Source of the DNA: DATGUN01 sp035301285
Lineage (GTDB): Bacteria; Bacillota; Bacilli; Bacillales; Amphibacillaceae
NCBI GenBank assembly: GCA_035301285.1
Contig: DATGUN010000080.1
Span: 1-63,580 of the forward strand
Length of the DNA: 63,580 nt
Reading direction: 5' to 3'
The position numbers and the translations under genes were made by a program. Under the pieces are notes generated by a model. The model was not told the DNA's origin. It saw nothing but the letters and a program-made list of their open reading frames with translations, and made no database searches. Of this stretch, positions 54,999 through 63,255 are shown piece after piece. How positions within the stretch are numbered: the stretch's first letter is position 1; each line of letters starts with the position of its first letter.

Positions 54999-56009
54999 GT
55001 GGGGACACTTAATCTGGATGCAGCCACATATAAGGATTTATTGAAACATTATATCGAAACGCAGGATGAACAATCTCTTTATGGCGCAGAGCAAATAACA
55101 AAGTCATTTATCAAAAACAACTTTTTACCGGAAGAAATCGTAAATTTGCACATACAGGCACTTGCTGAATTGTATCCGGAAATATATGTAGAAATGCAGC
55201 ATTCCATGAATTTTTTGCTGGAAACGATGATTTCTTACGGGCTGGCGCATCAAGAGTTTGAATCGTTAAGAGAACGGCAGTCCGAATTAAAATCGGAAAT
55301 ATCCGTTGCAGCGGAAATGCAAAAAACACTACTGGCCACCAAAAAACCGGATGTGGATAGTCTTGATATAGGGGTCATCAGTGTTCCTGCGAATCAAATG
55401 AGCGGTGATTATCATCACTTTATAAATGGGAAGGATGGTTCTTTCGGATTGGCTCTTGCAGATGTTGTCGGAAAAGGGGTTCCGGCAGCTTTGTGCATGT
55501 CAATGATTAAGTATTCGATGGATAGTTTTCCGAAAGCGTCGATGAGTCCAAAGGCTATTTTGGGGAACTTGAACAGAGTTGTTGAGCGGAATGTGGATCC
55601 AAGTATTTTCATTACCATGTTCTATGCACATTATCATCCTGCGACAAGCGTGCTGGAATATGCATCTGCCGGCCATGAACCGGGATTTTATTATAATGCC
55701 GAAGAGGACATGTTTTCCGAAATAAAGACAAAAGGGCTTGTTCTCGGTGTGTCTCCGGAAGCCAACTATCCGCAATATGAAAAAGTGATTGAAACAGGTG
55801 ATATGGTTATACTACTGACTGATGGTGTAACAGAATGTCGTAAAGGTGATCGTTTTCTTGAAACACGTGAGGTTCTGGAAATTATCCGTAAGTTTTCCGA
55901 TTTACCGGCACAAGAATTGGTCGAGCAAGTGTATAAATACTTTGAAAGACTGCAGAACTTCCAATTACGTGATGATTTCACATTAATCGTTTTACGAAAA
56001 GAGGTTTAA
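54999..56009 (+). CDS. rsbU: PP2C phosphatase RsbU
   Basis: A 336-residue protein. The N-terminal RsbT-binding domain (1-85) is followed by a linker helix (SEISVAAEMQKTLLA) and the PP2C/SpoIIE-like phosphatase domain (120-335; MSGDYHHF, ADVVGKGVPAALCMS, LTDGVTE, RDDFTLIVL). It dephosphorylates RsbV-P when RsbT binds. GTG start; GGAGG lies twelve bases upstream, a loose spacing. A candidate SigB promoter overlaps its stop codon. Confidence 0.94.
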   Translation: MGTLNLDAATYKDLLKHYIETQDEQSLYGAEQITKSFIKNNFLPEEIVNLHIQALAELYPEIYVEMQHSMNFLLETMISYGLAHQEFESLRERQSELKSEISVAAEMQKTLLATKKPDVDSLDIGVISVPANQMSGDYHHFINGKDGSFGLALADVVGKGVPAALCMSMIKYSMDSFPKASMSPKAILGNLNRVVERNVDPSIFITMFYAHYHPATSVLEYASAGHEPGFYYNAEEDMFSEIKTKGLVLGVSPEANYPQYEKVIETGDMVILLTDGVTECRKGDRFLETREVLEIIRKFSDLPAQELVEQVYKYFERLQNFQLRDDFTLIVLRKEV

Positions 56010-56029
56010 ACAGAACTGAAATCGGGAAC
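56004..56029 (+). promoter_or_regulatory. Candidate SigB promoter before rsbV
   Basis: GTTTAA at 56004-56009, 14 bases, GGGAAC at 56024-56029. It matches the SigB consensus (GTTTAA N12-14 GGGTAT) fully at -35 and mostly at -10, at the position where B. subtilis has its autocatalytic SigB promoter. The -35 overlaps the rsbU stop codon. Confidence 0.8.
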
Positions 56030-56057
56030 TTAGTCCTATTAACAAGGGGGAATTAAA

Positions 56058-56390
56058 TTGGATTTAAGTATCAAGGTAGATAGTGATAATGAGGTGACAT
56101 ACATTTATTTAGCGGGGGAAGTTGATGCATATACCGCGCCTAAACTAAAAGAAGCGGTACTTCCGAAAACCGAAATTGAGAATCATGTTGTCAAAGTCGA
56201 TCTTGGTGAAGTAAACTACATGGATAGTACTGGGTTAGGGGTTTTCATAAGTGCGTTGAAATCTACAAAAGAAAACAATAGCCATTTGAAACTCGTTCAT
56301 CTGCAAGATCGTGTCGCACGATTATTCAGAATTACGGGATTAGATGAAGTGATTGATATTAACTCAACAATAGAAGGTGGAAATAACTAA
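56058..56390 (+). CDS. rsbV: Anti-anti-sigma factor RsbV
   Basis: A 110-residue STAS protein. The regulatory serine is Ser57 in NYMDSTGLGVF. Unphosphorylated RsbV binds RsbW and frees SigB. TTG start with AAGGGGG upstream. Its stop overlaps the rsbW start by one base. Confidence 0.95.
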   Translation: MDLSIKVDSDNEVTYIYLAGEVDAYTAPKLKEAVLPKTEIENHVVKVDLGEVNYMDSTGLGVFISALKSTKENNSHLKLVHLQDRVARLFRITGLDEVIDINSTIEGGNN

Positions 56391-56866
56391 TGGAAACATT
56401 TGACTTTATAGAGATGAAGGTTCCTGCAAAACCTGAATATGTCGGTGTAGTACGATTAAGTATTTCCGGTATTGCAAATAGGATGGGGTTCAATTACGAG
56501 GATATTGAAGATTTAAAGGTAGCTTTATCAGAAGCCATTACAAACGCTGTGACACATGCCTATTATGAAGAAGATGATGGGGAAGTGACAGTCGGTTTTG
56601 GTGTGTTTGAAAATCGCCTGGAAATCATGGTTGCCGATCGTGGAGGTAGTTTCGATCTGAATGCGATTAAAGACGAGATTGGCCCATATCAACAATCGGA
56701 GTCTGTAGAAGACTTACGTGAAGGAGGGTTTGGTTTATTTTTAATTGATGCTTTAATGGATAAAGTTGAAATTAACAATGATTACGGTGTCATTGTTTTA
56801 ATGACGAAATACCTTTCTGGAACTGGGGTGGATTCTAATGGGGACCAAATCCGAACAACACAATAA
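56390..56866 (+). CDS. rsbW: Anti-sigma factor and kinase RsbW
   Basis: A 158-residue GHKL kinase: N-box LSEAITNAVTHAYY, G1 VADRGGSFD, G2 GGFGLFLIDALMD. It binds SigB and phosphorylates RsbV. It overlaps the sigB reading frame by 29 bases, tying their translation rates. Confidence 0.95.
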   Translation: METFDFIEMKVPAKPEYVGVVRLSISGIANRMGFNYEDIEDLKVALSEAITNAVTHAYYEEDDGEVTVGFGVFENRLEIMVADRGGSFDLNAIKDEIGPYQQSESVEDLREGGFGLFLIDALMDKVEINNDYGVIVLMTKYLSGTGVDSNGDQIRTTQ

Positions 56867-57635
56867 TCAAGGTGATGAGGTATATCAATGGATTTCTCAT
56901 TTGCAAGAGAACCCGACAGATGAGGAAGTCCAGGAAAAAATTGTACTAACATATCAAAATCTGGTCGAATCCATTGCACGTAAATATTCAAAAAACAGCA
57001 GTATCCATGAAGACCTATCCCAAGTGGGAATGATTGGTTTATTAGGTGCGATAAAGAGATATGATCCATCTTACGGACGGTCTTTCGAGTCATTTGCCAT
57101 CCCAACGATCATTGGGGAAATCAAACGCTATATGCGTGACAAAACATGGAGTGTCCATGTCCCAAGACGGATTAAGGAACTCGGCCCTAAAATCAAAAAA
57201 ACAATTGATGAACTGACGACATCTGATCAAAAGTCACCGACTGTCAAAGAAATTGCTGAGTATATGAATGTTCCTGAGGAAGAAATCCTGGAAACGATGG
57301 AAATGGGCAAAAGTTATAAGGCATTGTCTGTCGATCGTAAAATCGAAGCCGATTCTGAAGGTGGTACGGTTACGATACTTGATTTGATCGGGAGACAAGA
57401 AGAAGGCTATGAAAATGTCGATCTGAAAATGCTGCTTAAGAAGATATTGCCCGTACTTACAGAACGTGAACAAGCTATTATAAGGTGCACTTATTTTGAT
57501 AATATGAGCCAAAAGGAAACAGGCGAGATCCTTGGTATATCGCAAATGCATGTTTCACGTCTCCAACGGAAGTCTCTGTTGAAGTTAAGAGAAGCCATTC
57601 AAGCTGATAATGGAGATGTGGTAAGTGAGTATTGA
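56838..57635 (+). CDS. sigB: General stress sigma factor SigB
   Basis: A 265-residue group 3 sigma factor. Region 2 (DLSQVGMIGLLGAIKRYDP and FATPTI-like FESFAIPTIIGEIKRYMRD), region 3 (VPRRIKELGPKIKK) and region 4 helix-turn-helix (MSQKETGEILGISQMHVSRLQRKSL). It directs the general stress regulon. Overlaps rsbW upstream and rsbX downstream. Confidence 0.96.
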   Translation: MGTKSEQHNNQGDEVYQWISHLQENPTDEEVQEKIVLTYQNLVESIARKYSKNSSIHEDLSQVGMIGLLGAIKRYDPSYGRSFESFAIPTIIGEIKRYMRDKTWSVHVPRRIKELGPKIKKTIDELTTSDQKSPTVKEIAEYMNVPEEEILETMEMGKSYKALSVDRKIEADSEGGTVTILDLIGRQEEGYENVDLKMLLKKILPVLTEREQAIIRCTYFDNMSQKETGEILGISQMHVSRLQRKSLLKLREAIQADNGDVVSEY

Positions 57636-58230
57636 AGAGCATAATGTGCAGATTGCCATACATCAAATACCTAAAAAGGGAAATTACTTGTGTGGTGACA
57701 GTTACTTTTATACAGAAACAGACGATGAATTTGTCTGTGCCATTGCCGATGGGTTAGGAAGCGGAAAATATGCCAAGGAATCTTCTGATGCCGTAATTGA
57801 GATAATACGTGATAACATTTATGCGAGTGTTGAACAATTGGTCAAAAAGTGCAATGAAAAGCTTTGGGGGAAACGCGGGGTTGTTTTGGGAATCCTGAAG
57901 CTTCATTATAAACTCGGGACTTATTCATTTTCATCAATTGGTAATATTGGAATGATGACAGTGTCAAAAGAAGGAAAGAAAAAAAGGAACATCCCCAATG
58001 CGGGATATCTGGCAGGTTATAAACGTACAATCAAGGTTATTCGAGAGAACCTTGAACGAGAAATGAATTTTTATATGTTTTCTGACGGTGTAAAAGACGC
58101 CGACCTGTCACATAGGCTTTTTTTGAACCAAAATATCTATGAAGTCATTAACCAATATGCACAACTACATGATGAAAAAAGGGATGATGACACTACCTTA
58201 ATCGGGCTTTGTTATCAAGGAAACGAATAG
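57625..58230 (+). CDS. rsbX: Negative regulator phosphatase RsbX
   Basis: A 201-residue PP2C-like phosphatase. The metal motifs are CAIADGLGSGKYA and FSDGVKDADL, with RDDDTTLIGL at the end. It dephosphorylates RsbS-P and RsbR-P to reset the stressosome. GTG start overlapping sigB by eleven bases. A terminator follows, closing the operon. Confidence 0.94.
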   Translation: MSIEEHNVQIAIHQIPKKGNYLCGDSYFYTETDDEFVCAIADGLGSGKYAKESSDAVIEIIRDNIYASVEQLVKKCNEKLWGKRGVVLGILKLHYKLGTYSFSSIGNIGMMTVSKEGKKKRNIPNAGYLAGYKRTIKVIRENLEREMNFYMFSDGVKDADLSHRLFLNQNIYEVINQYAQLHDEKRDDDTTLIGLCYQGNE

Positions 58231-58232
58231 CG

Positions 58233-58288
58233 GACTGGTTTATAAAAGTCATTTAGTGCAGACTTTTCTATATGAACCGGTCTTTTTT
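58233..58288 (+). terminator. Terminator of the SigB operon
   Basis: GACTGGTT..AAAGTC pairs with GACTTT..AACCGGTC (one G-U), followed by TTTTTT. It lies upstream of tex. Confidence 0.83.
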
Positions 58289-58340
58289 CGTGAGCAGATT
58301 GATGAAGTATCAAACGAACATAGATGAAGGAGGAAACAGG

Positions 58341-60515
58341 ATGACAACGGAAATAAATCAAGATTTGTTAAAATGGGTCGCAACCGAAACAGATGTAAAA
58401 ACACATACAATCCAAAAGGTAATCAATCTTCTGGATGAGGGAAATACGGTTCCGTTTATAGCACGCTACCGTAAAGAAATGACCGGTGGCCTGGATGAAG
58501 TGAAAATCAAATCTATACAAGATAAGTGGACATATGTTGTGAATCTTGAGGCAAGAAAGGAAGAGGTACTTAGGATAATCGATGAGCAAGGAAAACTGAC
58601 AGATTCCTTAGCAGCCGAAATCAAAGAGGCCACTCAACTGCAACGTGTGGAAGATCTATACAGGCCATATAAACAAAAGCGTCGAACACGAGCGACCATC
58701 GCAAAAGAAAAAGGATTGGAACCACTGGCGGAAATGATCTGGAAACAGGAAAATTCGGATGTCCATATCAAAGCAGCTGACTATATTTCCGAGGAAAATG
58801 AATTACATAATGTAGACGATGTTATGGCGGGTGCGAATGATATTATCGCCGAGTGGATTTCAGATGAGGCAAGTTATCGGGAATACATTCGTGAACACAC
58901 GTTCAAACATGGTACCATTCAATCCAATGTAAAAGAAAAAGAAAAATCAAAAGACGAAAAAGGCGTTTATGAAATGTATTATGATTATCAGGAAACGATA
59001 CGGTCATTAGTGTCCCACCGTATCCTGGCATTGAATCGTGGAGAGAAAGAAGGTATTTTAAAAGTCACGATTGTTCCTGATGAGGAGAAGTTAGTTGAAT
59101 ACTTGGAAAAACAAATGATCAAACCACAAGCCAATGAAGTTGAAAAGGAATCGCTCAAAGCGGCTGTAGAAGATTCCTATAAACGTCTCATCCAACCTTC
59201 CATTGAACGGGAGATTCGCAGCAGTTTAACGGAAAAGGCAGAAATACAGGCGATTGAGGTCTTTTCTGAAAACCTGAAAAACCTTTTGTTACAACCACCG
59301 TTAAAAGGTAGAACCATTTTAGGTGTTGATCCGGCTTTTCGAACGGGATGTAAGCTGGCTGCTATCGATGAAACAGGAAAAGTCCTGGAAGTAGGTGTCA
59401 TGTATCCGACAGCTCCTAAAAATGATAAAGTCGGTGCTGAAAAAGCGGTCATGTCGTTCATTCAAAAATATCACATCGAATTGATTGCTATCGGAAACGG
59501 AACAGCCTCACGAGAAACCGAACAATTCATCTCAGATGTGATCAACGATAATAAATTACAAGTTCCTTATATTATCGTGAATGAGGCAGGTGCAAGTGTT
59601 TATTCTGCATCAAAACTTGCTCGTGAGGAATTTCCCGATTTACAGGTCGAAGAAAGAAGTGCCGCATCGATAGCGAGACGTGTACAGGATCCTTTGGCCG
59701 AACTTGTGAAAATCGATCCGAAATCCATCGGCGTTGGGCAATATCAGCATGATGTCTCTCAAAAAGAATTGAATGGATCACTGGGATTTGTCGTTGAAAC
59801 AGCTGTCAACCAGGTCGGAGTAAATGTTAATACAGCGTCAGCATCATTGCTTGAACATGTATCTGGCTTAAGTAAAACTGTAGCAACGAATATCGTCCAT
59901 AAACGGAATGAAGAAGGGAAATTTTCCGATCGAAAGGAATTGAAAAACATTCCTCGACTCGGTGCAAAAACCTATGAACAGGGGATTGGCTTTTTGCGGA
60001 TTGTTGATGGAACGAATTCATTGGATCGAACACCGATTCACCCGGAAAGTTATAAACAAACGGAACAATTGTTGTCTAGTATCGAATGTCGTTTGGATGA
60101 TATCGGCAGTGATAAATTGAAAGAAAGGCTTCGTGCTATCGATATAAAACGTATGGCAGATGAGCTCCAGATGGGGGAACCGACCCTCCAGGATATTATA
60201 GGTGCCCTGATCCGGCCTGAACGGGACCCGCGTGATGATTTTCCACAACCATTATTAAAACAAAATGTTTTGTCCATGGAAGATTTAAAGTCAGGAATGG
60301 AAATGCAAGGAACGGTCCGAAATGTAGTTGATTTTGGTGTGTTTGTTGATATTGGCGTCAAACAGGATGGACTCGTCCACATTTCCAAGATGGCTGATAA
60401 ATTTGTGAAACATCCCATGGATATAGCTGCTGTTGGGGATGTTGTCACGGTTTGGGTAGAAAATGTAGATGTGGAAAAAGGGCGGATTGCATTATCGATG
60501 ATTCAAGGTGAATAA
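58341..60515 (+). CDS. tex: Tex RNA-binding transcription accessory protein
   Basis: A 724-residue protein (YdcI in B. subtilis). N-terminal helical Tex domain (VPFIARYRKEMTGGLDE), YqgF-like RNase H fold (GVDPAFRTGCKLAAID, GNGTASRETEQF), helix-hairpin-helix pair (near VNVNTASASLLEHVSGL) and C-terminal S1 domain (GTVRNVVDFGVFVDIGVKQDGLVH). It binds nucleic acid and associates with transcription/translation. Start MTTEINQ chosen for AAGGAGG eight bases upstream. Position after rsbX is as in B. subtilis. Confidence 0.95.
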   Translation: MTTEINQDLLKWVATETDVKTHTIQKVINLLDEGNTVPFIARYRKEMTGGLDEVKIKSIQDKWTYVVNLEARKEEVLRIIDEQGKLTDSLAAEIKEATQLQRVEDLYRPYKQKRRTRATIAKEKGLEPLAEMIWKQENSDVHIKAADYISEENELHNVDDVMAGANDIIAEWISDEASYREYIREHTFKHGTIQSNVKEKEKSKDEKGVYEMYYDYQETIRSLVSHRILALNRGEKEGILKVTIVPDEEKLVEYLEKQMIKPQANEVEKESLKAAVEDSYKRLIQPSIEREIRSSLTEKAEIQAIEVFSENLKNLLLQPPLKGRTILGVDPAFRTGCKLAAIDETGKVLEVGVMYPTAPKNDKVGAEKAVMSFIQKYHIELIAIGNGTASRETEQFISDVINDNKLQVPYIIVNEAGASVYSASKLAREEFPDLQVEERSAASIARRVQDPLAELVKIDPKSIGVGQYQHDVSQKELNGSLGFVVETAVNQVGVNVNTASASLLEHVSGLSKTVATNIVHKRNEEGKFSDRKELKNIPRLGAKTYEQGIGFLRIVDGTNSLDRTPIHPESYKQTEQLLSSIECRLDDIGSDKLKERLRAIDIKRMADELQMGEPTLQDIIGALIRPERDPRDDFPQPLLKQNVLSMEDLKSGMEMQGTVRNVVDFGVFVDIGVKQDGLVHISKMADKFVKHPMDIAAVGDVVTVWVENVDVEKGRIALSMIQGE

Positions 60516-60530
60516 TAAAAAGGTAACATA

Positions 60531-60565
60531 AAACGGCATGCACAGTATCATTGTGCATGCCGTTT
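60531..60565. terminator. Bidirectional terminator between tex and catalase
   Basis: AAACGGCATGCACA pairs perfectly with TGTGCATGCCGTTT over 14 bp around a 7-base loop; it lies between convergent genes. Confidence 0.88.
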
Positions 60566-60654
60566 GCTTATTAATGGACGAATTATCGGAATGAAAAGCC
60601 TTCCTGAGGTTTTGACAGGCGGATGGGTCAGTAAATGACGCATCTTCTATCCGA

Positions 60655-62151
60655 TTACCAACCTCTGTTTTCGGCTTCCGCTTTTACGTCATCCATTGAA
60701 AGGTTTGCTGCTTTTGCAACACCTTCACCATAGGCTGGGTCTGCTTTGTAGCAACTTGCAGCGTAGCGGATTTTGATGTCTTCTGTAGCCGCTGCAAAGT
60801 TCCGGGCCGTGTTTTCGAATAAGGCTTGTTTTTGATCATCATTCATCAAACGGAACAAGTTGCCGGGTTGTGTGTAATAATCGTCATCATCTTCACGGAA
60901 ATTCCAGAAATCCGCATCGCCATTGATTTCGAGTGGTGGTTCACTTAGATTTTGGGAATCTTGCCATTCACCATAACTATTTGGTTCATAGTGCAGCAAG
61001 CTTCCTTGGTTGCCGTCTACACGCATTTGTCCATCTCTGTGGTATGAATGAACAGGACATCTTGGCTGATTTATTGGGATTTGATGATGATTGACGCCAA
61101 GACGATAACGCTGTGCATCACCATATGAGAACAGACGACCTTGAAGCATTTTGTCCGGTGAGAAACCAATTCCGGGTACAACGTTTGCTGGTGTGAATGC
61201 AGCTTGTTCAACTTCAGCAAAATAGTTATCCGGGTTACGGTTCAACTCCCACTCTCCGACTTCAATAAGCGGGAAGTCCCCTTTTGGCCAAACTTTCGTC
61301 AAGTCAAATGGATTGTATGGTGTATTTTTAGCTTCTTCTTCCGTCATGACTTGGATATATGTTTTCCATTTCGGGAAGTTGCCTTCTTCAATGTTTTCGT
61401 AAAGGTCCCTTTGATGTGATTCACGGTCTTTACCTACAAGGTCATCAGCCTCTTGGTCCGTAAGGTTTTCGATACCTTGTTGTGTACGATGATGGAATTT
61501 CACCCACACACGTTCATTTTTATCGTTGATCATGCTGAATGTATGACTTCCAAATCCATGCATCTGACGGTAGTTTTTCGGAATGCCACGTTCACTCATG
61601 ATAATGGTTACTTGATGCAGTGCTTCCGGAAGATTTGACCAGAAGTCCCAATTATTTTGAGGGCTGCGCATATTTGTGCGAGGATCACGCTTAACAGCAT
61701 GGTTCAAGTCAGGGAATTTTTTAGGGTCTCTGAAGAAAAATACAGGTGTATTATTTCCAACCAAGTCCCAGTTCCCTTCTTCTGTATAAAACCGAGCTGC
61801 GAATCCGCGAATGTCTCGTTCAGCATCTGCTGCGCCTCGTTCCCCTGCTACTGTAGAGAAACGAACAAACATATCCGTCTTTTTCCCTACTTCAGAGAAC
61901 ATGGCGGCTCTTGTGTATTTAGTGATGTCATTGGTAACTGTAAATGTACCGTGTGCACCTGAACCTTTAGCGTGCATACGGCGCTCAGGAATCACTTCCC
62001 TGTCAAAATGGGCCATTTTTTCCAAGAACCAGACATCTTGTAGTAGCATTGGTCCTCTGGGTCCAGCAGTCATTGAATCTTTATCATTATATACCGGAGC
62101 ACCAGCTGCAGTCGTCATTCTCTTTTTTTGTTGATTTTTATCTTCACTCAC
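60655..62151 (-). CDS. katA: Monofunctional heme catalase
   Basis: A 498-residue clade-3-type catalase. Distal His60 is in ERRMHAKGSGAHGTF, Asn133 in LVGNNTPVFFFRD, and the proximal heme ligand Tyr343 in GRLFSYGDAQRYRLG. It breaks down hydrogen peroxide. GTG start with GGAGGTG eight bases upstream. It is inserted on the opposite strand between tex and the SprT gene, where B. subtilis has no catalase. A possible PerR-like box overlaps its promoter. Confidence 0.96.
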   Translation of the reverse strand: MSEDKNQQKKRMTTAAGAPVYNDKDSMTAGPRGPMLLQDVWFLEKMAHFDREVIPERRMHAKGSGAHGTFTVTNDITKYTRAAMFSEVGKKTDMFVRFSTVAGERGAADAERDIRGFAARFYTEEGNWDLVGNNTPVFFFRDPKKFPDLNHAVKRDPRTNMRSPQNNWDFWSNLPEALHQVTIIMSERGIPKNYRQMHGFGSHTFSMINDKNERVWVKFHHRTQQGIENLTDQEADDLVGKDRESHQRDLYENIEEGNFPKWKTYIQVMTEEEAKNTPYNPFDLTKVWPKGDFPLIEVGEWELNRNPDNYFAEVEQAAFTPANVVPGIGFSPDKMLQGRLFSYGDAQRYRLGVNHHQIPINQPRCPVHSYHRDGQMRVDGNQGSLLHYEPNSYGEWQDSQNLSEPPLEINGDADFWNFREDDDDYYTQPGNLFRLMNDDQKQALFENTARNFAAATEDIKIRYAASCYKADPAYGEGVAKAANLSMDDVKAEAENRGW

Positions 62152-62187
62152 TAATGTGCACCTCCATAAATATTTAATCCAACTATT

Positions 62188-62208
62188 ATAATATCATACT
62201 CATTATTG
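62188..62208 (-). promoter_or_regulatory. katA extended -10 promoter with PerR-like box
   Basis: On the minus strand TGATATTAT forms an extended -10. Overlapping it, CAATAATGAGTATGA (62194-62208) matches 10 of the 14 fixed positions of the PerR box TTATAATNATTATAA. Weak support. Confidence 0.4.
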
Positions 62209-62349
62209 ATTTGCTATTCTTATAGTTTATTAGAAATCATTTAATATTGGTATGGTGTGTAAAAACGTGATATATAAGCAATTATAAAGTGTTTTTTGGC
62301 GGAAATCAGGGAACGCGATTGCTGAAAATAATCATTAGGGATATTCTGT

Positions 62350-62382
62350 TTATTCTCATTTAATGAATTTAAATGAGAATAA
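62350..62382. repeat. 33-bp perfect inverted repeat
   Basis: TTATTCTCATTTAA and its exact complement TTAAATGAGAATAA flank TGAAT. It is too AT-rich for a typical terminator and has no T-tail; it looks like an operator or a stable RNA hairpin. Confidence 0.85.
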
Positions 62383-62582
62383 TTGGATATTTATTCTGGA
62401 TAAAAAGATGGAGTTAGTTTGTGATGAAAAAGCTTTGCAATGCTCGAAAATATAATGTGAATGATTCGTTTGAAAGGATGCTGGGTGAACTCACTTTTTA
62501 AATGATAGCTAAATGAAGATGGAAACGATATGATAAGTATAGGTACGAACTAAAATAGGGCTAAAAGGAATGTTTATTATAG

Positions 62583-63053
62583 ATGGCTTATATAGAAGAA
62601 AAAGATTTACATGAATTGGTGAATCATGTATCTTTGAAACACTTCGACAAAACGTTTCCGGATGAAGTTGTTTTCAACCATAGACTTCGTACAACCGGTG
62701 GTAGATATTTACCCTCAAAAAGAAAAATTGAATTGAACCCGAAATATGTGGATGAAATGGATTGGAATGAATTTATTGGTATCATTAAGCATGAATTATG
62801 TCATTACCATTTACATGTTGAAGGTAAAGGGTTTAAGCATGGCGACAAAGCATTCAAGGATCTATTGAAAAAAACCAATTCCCCTAGACATTGTCAACCC
62901 CTTCCGTCTATGGAAAAAAGATATAAATATACATATATCTGCGAAAAATGTCATCACGTCTATAAGCGGATCCGGCGGATTGATATAGCCAAATATCGGT
63001 GCGGTAAATGCATGGGGAGAATCATGTTAAAGGATGCGCCAAATCGAAAATGA
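62583..63053 (+). CDS. ydcK: SprT-like zinc metalloprotease-fold protein
   Basis: A 156-residue SprT-family protein. The metal motif is HELCH (His70, Glu71, His74) with a further His in the following helix; the C-terminal zinc ribbon uses CEKCHH and CGKCMG (about 120-142). Function in bacteria is not established; eukaryotic relatives cleave DNA-protein crosslinks. It is the final gene of the block syntenic with B. subtilis. The ribosome-binding site (AAAAGGAA) is far upstream, about 12 bases. Confidence 0.9.
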   Translation: MAYIEEKDLHELVNHVSLKHFDKTFPDEVVFNHRLRTTGGRYLPSKRKIELNPKYVDEMDWNEFIGIIKHELCHYHLHVEGKGFKHGDKAFKDLLKKTNSPRHCQPLPSMEKRYKYTYICEKCHHVYKRIRRIDIAKYRCGKCMGRIMLKDAPNRK

Positions 63054-63194
63054 GATAGGTTATAACGAAAACAGAAGATAATCTGCATGCAATCAATTGA
63101 CGATATGTCTTTATCGTGTTAAATTATATAAGGAATTATTAGAGGAATACTTTCATGGGAAATGTAGAAAATACATAAAATGTGCAGTTTTTTA

Positions 63195-63223
63195 TTGACA
63201 AGAAGCAAGATGTATAGTAAGAT
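63195..63223 (+). promoter_or_regulatory. Near-consensus SigA promoter facing the 142-bp repeats
   Basis: TTGACA, 17 bases, TAAGAT. It is the best -35 match in the window and sits about 30 bases before the first repeat. In B. subtilis a tRNA/rRNA gene cluster follows ydcK, so it may be a stable-RNA promoter. Confidence 0.7.
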
Positions 63224-63255
63224 ATTTCTCGTTGCCGTTGTAGAATGTATCATTA

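Larger units (their letters stand above)
62152..62582. other. Divergent control region of katA and the SprT gene
   Basis: Contains the katA promoter, a 33-bp perfect dyad at 62350-62382 and Fur-like half sites nearby (GAGAATAA, ATAATCATTA). No gene was seen. Confidence 0.5.
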
